Under the pieces are notes generated by a model. The model did not search any database. It was not told the DNA's origin and saw nothing but the letters and a program-made list of their open reading frames with translations. DNA of 64,000 nt, taken from positions 558,001 to 622,000 of the forward strand of contig CAWJKU010000004.1 in the NCBI GenBank assembly GCA_963843535.1, given 5' to 3'. The stretch is from CAVUNY01 sp963843535 (GTDB lineage Bacteria > Chloroflexota > Anaerolineae > Anaerolineales > Anaerolineaceae). Below, one piece after another: positions 17,052 to 25,504 of the stretch (positions are counted from its first letter, which is position 1; each line of letters starts with the position of its first letter). Position numbers and translations under genes: made by a program.

Positions 17052-17870
17052 TTATTTCTTCGAGCCTTTCGGTTTGGGGGTCTTCACAGGTTTGTTGCCG
17101 TTACCGTTGCTCTTGCTATTGCCATAACCATTGTTCGATTTCTGGTTCTGCAGGGTGCTGGCATCTCCGCTGGGGACAGGAGTGGGAGTAAGGCTGGGGT
17201 TAGGGGTGACGGTCACTTCAGCTGGCAGATTCTTATAGGCTTTCTTGACATGACCGACGCCGAGCAGGGCGGGTTTACCATAGTCCTTGAAGAGCTGACC
17301 CATACCGGTGCCGCTAACGAATTCGGTGACCAGCTGGTCTACCGTTACAGCCACACAGGTGGTCTGCTCAGGATCGACTGCTTCGACGGAGGCAGTTAGC
17401 ACCGACTGGTTGAGGCAGTCTTCCACCGCGGCTTCAGCCATCGCGTAGAGCTTGACCAGTACGCCAAAGCCCATGCCGCTTTCATGGTACAAGGCGATCT
17501 GTTCAGCATATTCCTGCGGGCCTGGCAAAGGCGTAGCCGTGGGAGTCCCAGTGGGGGTTTCGGTGGGGGTCGGCGAAGGGCCTTCCGTTGGGGTCGCGGT
17601 GGCGGTCGCCAACGGGTCCACCGTGGGGGTGACTGTGAAGGTTGCTGTGGGGGTAGGGCTGGCAGTCGGCAGCACAGGCCGGGTCAAGCGCCCAAAGTAA
17701 GCACTGAGGATTTGCACGATCGGGTGCCGGTAAAATGTTGATTCGGCCGGTTGGCTGGTTGGCGTGGCTGTCGGGGTGGCTGTTGGGCCGCTGTCTTGAG
17801 CCGCGGCGGTTCCTACAATCGATACCAGCATCAGAAGTATTAATCCCCATGTTGTTAGAATTTTACGCAT
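17052..17870 (-). CDS. Secreted Thr/Pro-rich hypothetical protein
   Basis: 272-aa exported protein of unknown function. A signal peptide covers residues 1-24 (cut near AAAQDS). Two Thr/Pro-rich low-complexity blocks of repeated PTAT/PTET units (about 28-42 and 70-115) flank a short hydrophobic segment. A compact region with two Cys (about 120-215) follows, and the C-terminus is Asn/Gly/Lys-rich and strongly basic. The repeats look like a flexible, possibly O-glycosylated cell-surface stalk. No enzyme motif is visible. It is divergent from the lipoprotein gene at 18021. Confidence 0.75.
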   Translation of the reverse strand: MRKILTTWGLILLMLVSIVGTAAAQDSGPTATPTATPTSQPAESTFYRHPIVQILSAYFGRLTRPVLPTASPTPTATFTVTPTVDPLATATATPTEGPSPTPTETPTGTPTATPLPGPQEYAEQIALYHESGMGFGVLVKLYAMAEAAVEDCLNQSVLTASVEAVDPEQTTCVAVTVDQLVTEFVSGTGMGQLFKDYGKPALLGVGHVKKAYKNLPAEVTVTPNPSLTPTPVPSGDASTLQNQKSNNGYGNSKSNGNGNKPVKTPKPKGSKK

Positions 17871-18020
17871 CTTTTTTCTCCTTTGTCGAGGTGCGAGATT
17901 GTTGCTATGAACTGTACAATAGTAATAACGGCTGCGGAGCTAATAAGAGTCGGAGGTTGGTATACGGTCACCTTTCAAGATTGAAAGTTTTTTTACCTGT
18001 GAACCTTTTATCATGGAAGC

Positions 18021-18959
18021 ATGAAAAAAACTTCATCGACCATCATTTTGATCCTTGTGTGTGTTTTCTTGATCTCCGCCTGCTCGCTTCCTTCGGGAAC
18101 CAAGGTGCGGGATCCGAACCAGCCTGTGATTGACCGCGACGCCGCCGCCAGCTACTCGGCAGAGTTCAACATGCAATTCAGCGGGGCGAAAAACTGGAGC
18201 TACCAGCTTAAGACGCGCAAATCGCCGGCCCTGCGCGAGATCAGCCTGCATATTGATGGGGTGCAGGGTGCGCAGAATCCTGGGGATATCCGCATGGTGA
18301 CAGACAATGCAACGACCTGGATGATTGGAGAGGGCACCGACCAGCAGTGCGTGCAGTTTCCCAACGGGCAGGGCATGGACCCCACTTACATCTACCCTGA
18401 ATCGCTGCTTGATCTGCAGACATCAGGCAGCGCGTTCAAGCTGGTGGGCGAAGAGCAGCTGGCCAGTGTATCTGTGAAACACTTCCGCGCGACGGGAGCC
18501 ACCAGCGGCCCATGGAAAGACGCGAACATCGATCTGTGGCAGGAAAATGAATCGGGGATGCTGCGCCAGTTCACCATGACTGCCACAGGTGTGGATCCAT
18601 TTTTCGCGTCCGGTTCTGGAAAACTGACTGCCAGTTACAATGCAGGTGTGCTGGGCGATGAGCCGATTAACTCGATAGCTAACTGCGAAATCGGCGTGCC
18701 GCTTCCCAAGACGATCAGCATGTTTGTACGCCTGCCAGGGATGGCTTCGTTCGAGAGCAAGAGCAGTATTGCAGACCTGGTGAAGTTCTTCCAGACGAGC
18801 CTGCCGGGGAAGAACTGGGTAGAAAAAGAACCGCCCGCCCAGGCCAAAGGGGGCACCGTGCTCAGCTACCAGCGTGGCGAGGAAGGCGTCGAGATCCACA
18901 TTGAAGCGAATTCGGCTGGAGGCAGCGCGGTCAAGCTGCTGTTCATGCAGGGGCAGTGA
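18021..18959 (+). CDS. Hypothetical lipoprotein
   Basis: 312-aa lipoprotein: a positively charged start, a hydrophobic core and the lipobox ISAC with anchor Cys21. The mature part has alternating beta-like segments and a middle block (about 70-200) resembling lipoprotein carrier-like folds, but I do not recognise a named family. A C-terminal domain (about 225-312) is rich in Ser, Gly and Lys. It has no visible operon partner; its neighbour on the left is divergent and on the right convergent. The gene is real by codon pattern and lipobox. Confidence 0.75.
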   Translation: MKKTSSTIILILVCVFLISACSLPSGTKVRDPNQPVIDRDAAASYSAEFNMQFSGAKNWSYQLKTRKSPALREISLHIDGVQGAQNPGDIRMVTDNATTWMIGEGTDQQCVQFPNGQGMDPTYIYPESLLDLQTSGSAFKLVGEEQLASVSVKHFRATGATSGPWKDANIDLWQENESGMLRQFTMTATGVDPFFASGSGKLTASYNAGVLGDEPINSIANCEIGVPLPKTISMFVRLPGMASFESKSSIADLVKFFQTSLPGKNWVEKEPPAQAKGGTVLSYQRGEEGVEIHIEANSAGGSAVKLLFMQGQ

Positions 18960-19040
18960 GAGTTCGGTCGAGATCCTGCTGGTGCACTTGCGTATTTTCT
19001 AAAAACTTTACCCGCACCGCCTTGTGCAGTGCGCCTGACA

Positions 19041-19523
19041 TTAAAGATCTTTTTCCAGCTCCAGCTCATCTCGAATGGGGATGCCCTCGAATCCTACCAG
19101 CGGAATAGCAGGTTTCAGTTTTCGCGACTCCATCACTGCCCCAGGGCGCAGGGCACATAGCCGAAAACCGCGTTTTTGGTAGAAGCGCAGCGCATTCATA
19201 TTGTCATTGGTCGTAGAAAGGTACATGCGCCGCAGACCTGCCTGTCGGGCGGCTTCGATGACGGCCTCGAGCAGTTGGGAGCCGATTCCCTGGCCTTCGA
19301 TCAGGCTGTCGAGGGACATTAATTCGCACTCGTCATTCTCCATCCGATAAGTGGCCAACCCCAGCACCTGGCCATTTTCTTCTACCACAAAACCGTCCAG
19401 CCCGGCTGATGTATAGGTTTGGCCATGTACAACCATCAGGTCGCTGCCCCAGTGTTCTATCCAAAAGGCTTGCACCCAGGGGGCATCCTCAGGGGAAAGT
19501 TTTCTGATCGAGGTGTTGAGCAT
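19041..19523 (-). CDS. GNAT family N-acetyltransferase
   Basis: 160-aa single-domain acetyltransferase. The acetyl-CoA-binding segment is SLIEGQGIGSQLLEAVIEAA (Q/R-x-x-G-x-G/A type), followed by MNALRFYQKRGFRL, the usual end of motif B. The substrate is unknown. It lies just upstream on the map of, and in the same direction as, the UbiA gene (22 nt gap), so it may be the last gene of that operon. It has no obvious link to quinone chemistry. Confidence 0.85.
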   Translation of the reverse strand: MLNTSIRKLSPEDAPWVQAFWIEHWGSDLMVVHGQTYTSAGLDGFVVEENGQVLGLATYRMENDECELMSLDSLIEGQGIGSQLLEAVIEAARQAGLRRMYLSTTNDNMNALRFYQKRGFRLCALRPGAVMESRKLKPAIPLVGFEGIPIRDELELEKDL

Positions 19524-19544
19524 CTTTTTCTCCTCGACTATATT

Positions 19545-20396
19545 TTAACCAATCAGTCCTAGCAAAACCCCTCCAAAGAGCACCAGGGCGATGTAGCTGT
19601 TGATATTAAAAAACGCCTGATCGATTTTTGAGAGGTCAGACGGCGTGACCAGGCGGTGTTCCCATATTAACAATCCTGCAATGACGACCAGCGCCAGAAA
19701 ATACGGCCAACCTAAGCGGGTCAGGATGCCGATCATCAATAACAAGACCAGCATCGCAACATGGCTCCATACGGAGAGGTTCAGGGCGAAGAGAACACCC
19801 CGGGTGGCCGGGATGGAGTGCAGACCGTACTGCCGGTCAAATTCGATATCCTGGCAGGCATATAGGATATCGAAACCGCCAATCCATAAAGTCACCACGG
19901 CGGTGAGCAGCCAGGCAGGCAGGTCGGCGAAGGTAAAAAGGGATCCGGTTACCGCCACCCAGGCCCCGGCAGGGGCCAGACCGTCGGTGAAACCCAGGAT
20001 GTAATGCGAAAAACTGGTAAATCGTTTGGTATAGGAGTAGCCCACCAGAAAAATCAATGCCCCTGGCAGCAGGATTAAAGGCAGCGGGCCTAATTTCCAG
20101 GCTGCAAAGACCAGCACTGCCAGAGAAGCCAGGGTCCCCAACCAGGCGGTGCGCAGGGTGATGGCCCCGGTCACCAGCGGGCGTTGGGCTGTGCGCGGGT
20201 TGCGCGCATCCCACCAGCGGTCGGCGATGCGGTTGAACGCCATTGCCAGGGTGCGGGCAGCAGCCATGGCAACGGTCACCCAAAGCAATTTTTCCCAACC
20301 GGGCCAACCGCGTGCCGCCAGGACCATACCCAGGTAGGCGAACGGCAGCGCAAAAATGGTGTGTTCGAATTTTATGAGATCCAGGAATTTTTTCAT
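19545..20396 (-). CDS. UbiA-family polyprenyltransferase (MqnP/UbiA type)
   Basis: 283-aa membrane enzyme with about eight transmembrane helices that attaches a polyprenyl chain to an aromatic acid. The first Asp-rich motif NRIADRWWDARNPRT (about residues 63-77) and the second, DILYACQDIEFDRQYGLHS, bind the Mg-diphosphate. It resembles 4-hydroxybenzoate prenyltransferases; in bacteria with the futalosine route the homologue MqnP acts on dihydroxynaphthoate. The ATG at 20396 overlaps the ABC permease stop by 4 nt (ATGA), which decides it over an upstream ATG at 20417. It is cotranscribed with the importer genes, and a UbiD gene lies at the start of the cluster. Confidence 0.88.
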   Translation of the reverse strand: MKKFLDLIKFEHTIFALPFAYLGMVLAARGWPGWEKLLWVTVAMAAARTLAMAFNRIADRWWDARNPRTAQRPLVTGAITLRTAWLGTLASLAVLVFAAWKLGPLPLILLPGALIFLVGYSYTKRFTSFSHYILGFTDGLAPAGAWVAVTGSLFTFADLPAWLLTAVVTLWIGGFDILYACQDIEFDRQYGLHSIPATRGVLFALNLSVWSHVAMLVLLLMIGILTRLGWPYFLALVVIAGLLIWEHRLVTPSDLSKIDQAFFNINSYIALVLFGGVLLGLIG

Positions 20397-21136
20397 TTGA
20401 GAAATAACCAGGGGCATAGACGCTTTTCAAGGGCATCGATCCCAAAGTACAGCAGCATCCCCATCAGGCTCATCGCTACGATCCCGGCATACATGGCTGG
20501 ATAATTGTACAGGTTGCTGCCGTTGAGGAAGATGTAATAACCCAGGCCCCATTTGGTAGCGAAGAGCTCAGCCACGTAGAGCACAGCCACAGCTGTTCCC
20601 ACCGATTGGCGCAAAGCAGTTAAAATCGCTGGAAGGCTGGCCGGCAGGTAAACAAAACGAAACAGCGCGCGTCTTCCGGCTCCCAGGCTGCGCACGCTGA
20701 GGATCAATTCGGGCCTCAGGGCAGCCGCCTGGTCGCGCACCAGCACCAGGATCTGGAAAAAAAGGATCAAGAATATGATCACGATTTTAGCCGGGTCATG
20801 GATCCCAAGCAGGAGAATAACCACCGGCACCAGCACGACCTTTGGAATGGGATACAGCCAGTAAATCATCGGTGACACCAGGCGGTTAATGCGCGGTGAT
20901 TGTCCCAGAATCAGGCCGGCGGGGGCTGCTAAAAAGACCGAGACCAGCATACTTGCCACCACTCGCCACAATGAAGCGAAAAAGTGGGTCATGAGCTCGC
21001 CCTGGGTGATTTCTTTCCACAGCGTTTCAACCACGGTGATCGGGATTGGTAGAATATTCTTATTGACCAGCGCAGCCAGCAGGTACCATAAAATGATCAG
21101 GATCAATAAAGCGAATAATGTATCCCTGCGCCTCAT
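20393..21136 (-). CDS. ABC importer permease (NitT/TauT type)
   Basis: 247-aa inner-membrane permease of the SsuC/TauC/ThiX-like type with about six transmembrane helices. The EAA-like loop that contacts the ATPase is SVRSLGAGRRALFRFVYLPASLP. The ATG at 21136 overlaps the ATPase stop (ATGA), preferred over an in-frame start at 21169. It forms an importer with the ATPase and the binding lipoprotein upstream. Transporters of this type take up nitrate, sulfonates, thiamine precursors or aromatic acids; the neighbouring UbiA/UbiD genes suggest an aromatic ligand. Confidence 0.9.
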   Translation of the reverse strand: MRRRDTLFALLILIILWYLLAALVNKNILPIPITVVETLWKEITQGELMTHFFASLWRVVASMLVSVFLAAPAGLILGQSPRINRLVSPMIYWLYPIPKVVLVPVVILLLGIHDPAKIVIIFLILFFQILVLVRDQAAALRPELILSVRSLGAGRRALFRFVYLPASLPAILTALRQSVGTAVAVLYVAELFATKWGLGYYIFLNGSNLYNYPAMYAGIVAMSLMGMLLYFGIDALEKRLCPWLFLK

Positions 21137-21894
21137 TTTTTCTCCAGCTCGGTGCGCAGCGCAGCACATAGTTCTCTAAAGGCGGTGCTGTCGCGTCCGC
21201 CAGGCCGGCCGAAGACCGGATTGTTGAAAATCTTGCCGGAGCGGTTGGGCGTCTTGCCGAGGACCAGGATCGATTGCCCCAGGTACGCGGCTTCTTCGAT
21301 GGTGTGGGTGACGATGACGAAGGTAAAGCCCTGTTCCTGCCAGAGCTGTAGGGTCAGGTCTTCAAGATCCAGGCGGGTTGGAGCATCCAGCGCGGAAAAA
21401 GGCTCGTCCATTAAAAGTAAATCAGGCTGCAGGATCAAGGTGCGGGCGATGGCAGTGCGCTGGCGCTGCCCGCCTGAAAGCTGGCCCGGGTATTTACCGG
21501 AAAGTTCTTCCAGGCCGAGCCTCACCATCCAGGTTTCCACGTCGGCGGGGTTGACCGGATGGGTCGGAGCATGCCGCCCATCCGGGCCGTAGAAAGTGCG
21601 TACCTCCAGCCCGAGCGCGATATTCTGGCGCACCGTGGCCCAGGGCAGCAGGCCGTATTCCTGCAGGATCAAACCGGTTTGCGGGCGCGGGCGGGTGACT
21701 GGCTGCCCGTCCACAAAAATCTTTCCAGCAGTCGGGAACTGGAGCCCGGCCAGCAGGTACAGCAGCGTAGTTTTCCCGCAGCCGGATGGACCCAGCACGG
21801 CCCAGGCCTCGCCGCGGTCTGTCCGCCAGGAGAAGTCTTGAAAAATTCCCGGCCCATTGGGATAAGAAAATGACACTGCTTCGATCGAAATCAT
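21133..21894 (-). CDS. ABC importer ATP-binding protein (NitT/TauT type)
   Basis: 253-aa ATPase energising the importer. Walker A is GPSGCGKTT, the signature is LSGGQRQR, Walker B is LLLMDEPFSALD, and the H-loop His is in VIVTHTIEEA. It is the SsuB/TauB-like subfamily. It overlaps the permease gene by 4 nt and follows the binding-protein gene after 45 nt, giving a complete SBP-ATPase-permease order. Confidence 0.94.
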   Translation of the reverse strand: MISIEAVSFSYPNGPGIFQDFSWRTDRGEAWAVLGPSGCGKTTLLYLLAGLQFPTAGKIFVDGQPVTRPRPQTGLILQEYGLLPWATVRQNIALGLEVRTFYGPDGRHAPTHPVNPADVETWMVRLGLEELSGKYPGQLSGGQRQRTAIARTLILQPDLLLMDEPFSALDAPTRLDLEDLTLQLWQEQGFTFVIVTHTIEEAAYLGQSILVLGKTPNRSGKIFNNPVFGRPGGRDSTAFRELCAALRTELEKK

Positions 21895-21939
21895 ACCTGC
21901 CAGAAATGGTTAGCTATAGAGAATTGATTTGCTCGCGGC

Positions 21940-22902
21940 TTATTTCTTCAAAAAACTGCCGTTGACCGAGTCGGAATATTTCACGGGAGCGGCGATCAAT
22001 TTATGCTCCTGGGCGAAAGCGACCACATCCTCGAACTGCTGTGCCGTGGGCAGGCTGTCGCCGGGGAATTTGGGAATAGGGAACGCGGCCAGGATATTTT
22101 CGGGGACGACCTTGTATTTCCCCAGCAGGCTGCGGTACTTTTCAGGGTTGGCGTTGATCTCGTCACCTGCCTGGTTAAGGGCGGTCAAGAATTTCTGCAC
22201 GGCCTGGGGGTGAGCGTCAATAAACTCCTTGCGAAAAGAAACCACGGAATTGCCCAACCCGGAAATCTGCGTATCGTCCACAACGGCTGCAGCTCCTTGT
22301 TGGACGGCGATGGTCGCGAACGGCTCGGGCAGGGTGGCGGCTTTGAGCTGCCCGGAGAGCAGGAGGGTCATGCGGTCCGGGATTTTAGGGACGGCGATGG
22401 TTTTCATCTGGTCGGCGGTCATGCCGCTTCCCGCCAGTATGCGGTTGGTGACGTAGTCGATGATCGAACCCTGCGAGATGCCAATTTCAACGCCTGCCAG
22501 ATCTTTTACATCTTTAATGCCGCTGTTCGGAGCGGCGGCGATCACAAACATGGGTGTGCCAGGAGCAGATACCTGGGCAAAACGCACCACCTGGAGCTGA
22601 ACGGAATCCCGATTAAACAGGGCAACCGCCAGCAGGTCGTTGATCATGCTGTCAGCCTGGCCGGCGGCGATGAGCTGGTCGCGTTCGGCGGCCGAGCTGA
22701 CGGCAATAAATTCGACCTTCACCCCTTGTTTTTCAAAAAAGCCGCCGTCTTGCGCCGCGTAAAGAGGTAATCCATCCACGATTGGCAGCACCGCGATACG
22801 GACCGGGGCCGTGTCGGCAGGGATAGCCGGAGCACAACCAAATAAGGTTGTAACCAGCGTCGCCAAAAGTATCAGTGGCAAGGTTCGCAAGTTTTTTTTC
22901 AT
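21940..22902 (-). CDS. ABC importer substrate-binding lipoprotein (NMT1/SsuA-like)
   Basis: 320-aa periplasmic-binding-fold lipoprotein. The lipobox FGC gives anchor Cys23. The mature protein has the NMT1/SsuA-like layout: LPIVDGLPLYAAQDGGFFEKQGVKVEF near the start, a ligand-facing GQADSMIND loop, and KDLAGVEIGISQGS in the second lobe. The start has AAGGGA upstream. No TPP riboswitch or other recognisable leader is seen upstream, which argues against a thiamine-precursor importer. The ligand is unknown; see the UbiA/UbiD context. Confidence 0.9.
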   Translation of the reverse strand: MKKNLRTLPLILLATLVTTLFGCAPAIPADTAPVRIAVLPIVDGLPLYAAQDGGFFEKQGVKVEFIAVSSAAERDQLIAAGQADSMINDLLAVALFNRDSVQLQVVRFAQVSAPGTPMFVIAAAPNSGIKDVKDLAGVEIGISQGSIIDYVTNRILAGSGMTADQMKTIAVPKIPDRMTLLLSGQLKAATLPEPFATIAVQQGAAAVVDDTQISGLGNSVVSFRKEFIDAHPQAVQKFLTALNQAGDEINANPEKYRSLLGKYKVVPENILAAFPIPKFPGDSLPTAQQFEDVVAFAQEHKLIAAPVKYSDSVNGSFLKK

Positions 22903-22956
22903 AGAATCCCTTCTTTAAGATGGCTTTTCAGGCGCAATTACAGATAAAGCTAACCA

Positions 22957-23880
22957 TCAATTCTTTAACACTGGCAGTACCTCACCAATTAGAAGATTGA
23001 GCGTTGTCAGGTCAGGAAATCCACCGCAGTCAAATATGAATGAACTGACACCAAGGTCGATAAAGGGTTTCATCTGTTCGATAATCAGTTGCGGAGTGCC
23101 GACAAAGTCAAAATCATCTTCTTGAGGATCGGTGTTATAGCGCGACCCGGCTATGCGCTCTGCTTCTGCCTGGGTCGGCATGCAGATACAACCGCCGCCC
23201 CATGAACGACGCACCGTAGACGGATCGCGGCCCACGGCTGCGCAGGCGCGTTCAAACTCCGCTACCAGGCGGCGGTATTTGCCGATCCCGGTCGACGAAA
23301 CATTCCACTCGTCGGCATATTTTGCGGTGACGCGCAGCGTCTTCGGTTTGAATGCGCCAACCATGATGGATGGCAGCGGATCGGGTTTGGGTTCGCAGCC
23401 AGCATCCTGTACCCGGTAATATTTGCCCATAAAAGTTACCTTTTGTTCAGTCCACATAGCTTTAATGATCTGCAGTGCCTCTTCTAGCTGTTCCACGCGC
23501 ACGGAAGCTGGCGGAAAATCGTATCCGAAAGCCTTGTATTCCTCTTCTAGCCAGCCAGTTCCAATGCCTAACAGGAATCTCCCATCGCTGAGGAACTGAA
23601 ACGCTGCGCCCATCATGGCAACCAGCGCGGGATTGCGAAATGACTGGCAGATCACCGTATGGCCAAACTTGAGCTGCGGATGGAGAGCCGCGAAGTAGGC
23701 CAGGGTGGTGAAACTTTCGATGTCGCCAGAATTGGACATAAGATGGTCTATGATCCGAGCCGATTCGAAATGCCCGCTGATCAGCGCCAGCGCCTGGTTA
23801 AGGTTATCGACGAATGTGGCCCGCCGGACTTTATCCAGCGGTACCTGGGGCATGGTGAAGCCAAATTGGATGTGTGTCAA
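22957..23880 (-). CDS. LLM-class (luciferase-like, F420-type) oxidoreductase
   Basis: 307-aa TIM-barrel flavin/F420-dependent oxidoreductase of the luciferase-like monooxygenase superfamily. Typical segments are FGFTMPQ at the start, LKFGHTVICQSFRNPALVAMM, FLLGIGTGWLEEEYKAFG and PIMVGAFKPKTLRVTAKYADEWN. It begins with TTG (23880); GAGG lies 4 nt upstream, and the protein starts where the family starts. Whether it uses F420 or FMN and on what substrate is not visible. It lies between UbiD and the ABC importer and reads in the same direction. Confidence 0.88.
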   Translation of the reverse strand: MTHIQFGFTMPQVPLDKVRRATFVDNLNQALALISGHFESARIIDHLMSNSGDIESFTTLAYFAALHPQLKFGHTVICQSFRNPALVAMMGAAFQFLSDGRFLLGIGTGWLEEEYKAFGYDFPPASVRVEQLEEALQIIKAMWTEQKVTFMGKYYRVQDAGCEPKPDPLPSIMVGAFKPKTLRVTAKYADEWNVSSTGIGKYRRLVAEFERACAAVGRDPSTVRRSWGGGCICMPTQAEAERIAGSRYNTDPQEDDFDFVGTPQLIIEQMKPFIDLGVSSFIFDCGGFPDLTTLNLLIGEVLPVLKN

Positions 23881-23976
23881 TGCGCCTCGGGCAAACTATG
23901 TCCCAAAATTGCGGGTGAATATTAGCTCTGTAATGGCCAACCGGTAAACCGGCTCATCTTACCTTGCGGATGCTCT

Positions 23977-25440
23977 TTAAAGCCCCAGCGAACCCCAAAG
24001 CTCGTCGATGCGCTGCTTAACCTCGGGCGACATAGAAATAACTTCAGGCCAGCCGCGCGAATATCCTTCTTCGGGCAGCTTAGCGGTGGCATCCACCCCG
24101 ATCTTTCCTCCGAAGGAAGGCATGGTCGAGGCGTGGTCTAGCTGGTCAACCGGACCCGGCCCGAGGATAATATCCCGGCTCCAATCGACATTCCCCAGCA
24201 CCTGCCAGGCGGTTTGAGAAAGATTTTGCACGTCGACCCATTCATCCACCACCACCACGGCTTTCGCCAGGGTCAGCAGGCCCAGCCCCCACAGCCCGTG
24301 GATCACCTTACGGGCGTGTCCCGGGTAACGTTTTGCCAGCCGTACCAGCACCAGGTTGTGAAACACGCCTTCAGCCGGCATGTGCACATCCAGAATTTCG
24401 GGCATGAACAGGCGGATCAAGGGTAAGAAAAGGCGTTCCGTGGCTTTGCCCATCCAGACGTCTTCCATCGGCGGGATACCCACCACGGTTGCCGGGTAGA
24501 TTGGATTCTTGCGGTGGGTGATCGCGGTTACTTTAAAGGTTGGGAAAGTTTCGACGGGCGTGTAGTACCCGGTGTGGTCGCCAAACGGGCCTTCAGGACG
24601 GTAATCGCCCAAATCGACGTACCCCTCGATCGCAATCTCGGCCTGGGCGGGCACTTCCAGGGGCTGTGAAACGCAGCGAACGAACTCGATTGGCCCGCCG
24701 CGCAGGTAACCGGCCAGCAAATATTCGTCGATTTCCGGCGGGAGGGGGGCTGAGGCGCACCACATCGAAGCCGGGTCGCCTCCCAGGGCGATCACGGCTG
24801 GGATTCTGTCCTGGTGCAGGCTCTGGGCGCGCAGGGCATGGTCAGCGCCGCCTTTATGGCGCTGCCAGTGGACCAACAGCGTGGTGGGGTCCACCACCTG
24901 CAGGCGGTACATGCCCACGTTGCGCACCCCGCTTTGAGGATTGCGCGTGATTACCTGGGGTAGGGTGATAAACCGCCCGCCGTCCTTGGGCCAGCACTTT
25001 AAGACTGGGAGAAAATCGAGGCTGGCCTTATCAGTGAAGATAGTTTCCTGGACAGGCCCGTTTTTAACGGTTTTTGGACGCATGCCGGTCGAAAGCAGCG
25101 CACCGAGCAGGTCTCGCCCGCGTTCGAAAGCCTTGCCCATCCCGGTTGGCAGGCGGGGGTCGATCAGGCGTCCCAAGCGTTGGTTAAGTTCGTCCAGGTC
25201 ATCCACGCCCAGGGCCCAGGCCATGCGCCTGGCGGAGCCAAAGGCGTTGATTAGCACAGGCAGCGCCGACCCGTTCACATTTTCAAAGTACAATGCGCGG
25301 TTTTGCTCTGGCGGACCTTTGGATACGCGGTCGGTGATTTCGGTGATTTCCAAATCTGCGGAAACGGGGGCGGTTACACGAACGAATTGGCTGCGCTGTT
25401 CGAGCAACTGGATAAAATCGCGAAGGTCTTTAAAGGCCAT
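23977..25440 (-). CDS. UbiD-family decarboxylase (MqnL/UbiD type)
   Basis: 487-aa prenylated-FMN-dependent decarboxylase acting on an aromatic or conjugated acid. It starts MAFKDLRDFI and carries the usual blocks: the prFMN/Mn region around RNVGMYRLQV, GGDPASMWCASAPLPPEIDEYLLAG, EGPFGDHTGYYTPVE (with the catalytic Glu) and the C-terminal DVHMPAEGVFHNLVL. Length is normal. The frame is open to 25635, but family alignment places the start at 25440. The -10 box TATAAT (25447-25452) is only 6 nt upstream, so the transcript may be leaderless. UbiX/MqnM, which makes prFMN, is not in the window. In futalosine-type quinone synthesis this decarboxylates the prenylated naphthoate. Confidence 0.9.
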   Translation of the reverse strand: MAFKDLRDFIQLLEQRSQFVRVTAPVSADLEITEITDRVSKGPPEQNRALYFENVNGSALPVLINAFGSARRMAWALGVDDLDELNQRLGRLIDPRLPTGMGKAFERGRDLLGALLSTGMRPKTVKNGPVQETIFTDKASLDFLPVLKCWPKDGGRFITLPQVITRNPQSGVRNVGMYRLQVVDPTTLLVHWQRHKGGADHALRAQSLHQDRIPAVIALGGDPASMWCASAPLPPEIDEYLLAGYLRGGPIEFVRCVSQPLEVPAQAEIAIEGYVDLGDYRPEGPFGDHTGYYTPVETFPTFKVTAITHRKNPIYPATVVGIPPMEDVWMGKATERLFLPLIRLFMPEILDVHMPAEGVFHNLVLVRLAKRYPGHARKVIHGLWGLGLLTLAKAVVVVDEWVDVQNLSQTAWQVLGNVDWSRDIILGPGPVDQLDHASTMPSFGGKIGVDATAKLPEEGYSRGWPEVISMSPEVKQRIDELWGSLGL

Positions 25441-25446
25441 GAAGTT

Positions 25447-25495
25447 ATTATAAATCGAATTGCAAACCTGGATAGGACAGGTTAAATAGTATAAT
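25447..25495. promoter_or_regulatory. Divergent -10 boxes for ubiD-like gene and mutL
   Basis: Two TATAAT boxes point outward in the 64-nt gap: minus strand at 25447-25452, 6 nt before the ubiD ATG, and plus strand at 25490-25495, 9 nt before the mutL ATG. Neither gene has a Shine-Dalgarno sequence in the space left. No good -35 box is visible for either. The arrangement predicts leaderless or nearly leaderless mRNAs. Confidence 0.6.
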
Positions 25496-25504
25496 TCTTT
25501 AACA

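Noticed and set aside
17452..17741. Frames rich in Gly-Val repeats on the + strand
   Set aside because: These are the antisense of the Thr/Pro-rich repeats of the secreted protein gene on the minus strand.
20396..20417. Upstream ATG (20417) as the UbiA start
   Set aside because: The ATG at 20396 forms a 4-nt ATGA overlap with the permease stop, as in other pairs of this window, and matches the usual family start.
20393..22902. Thiamine-precursor (ThiXYZ) importer
   Set aside because: No TPP riboswitch-like sequence upstream and no thiamine gene nearby; the UbiA/UbiD context suggests a different ligand.
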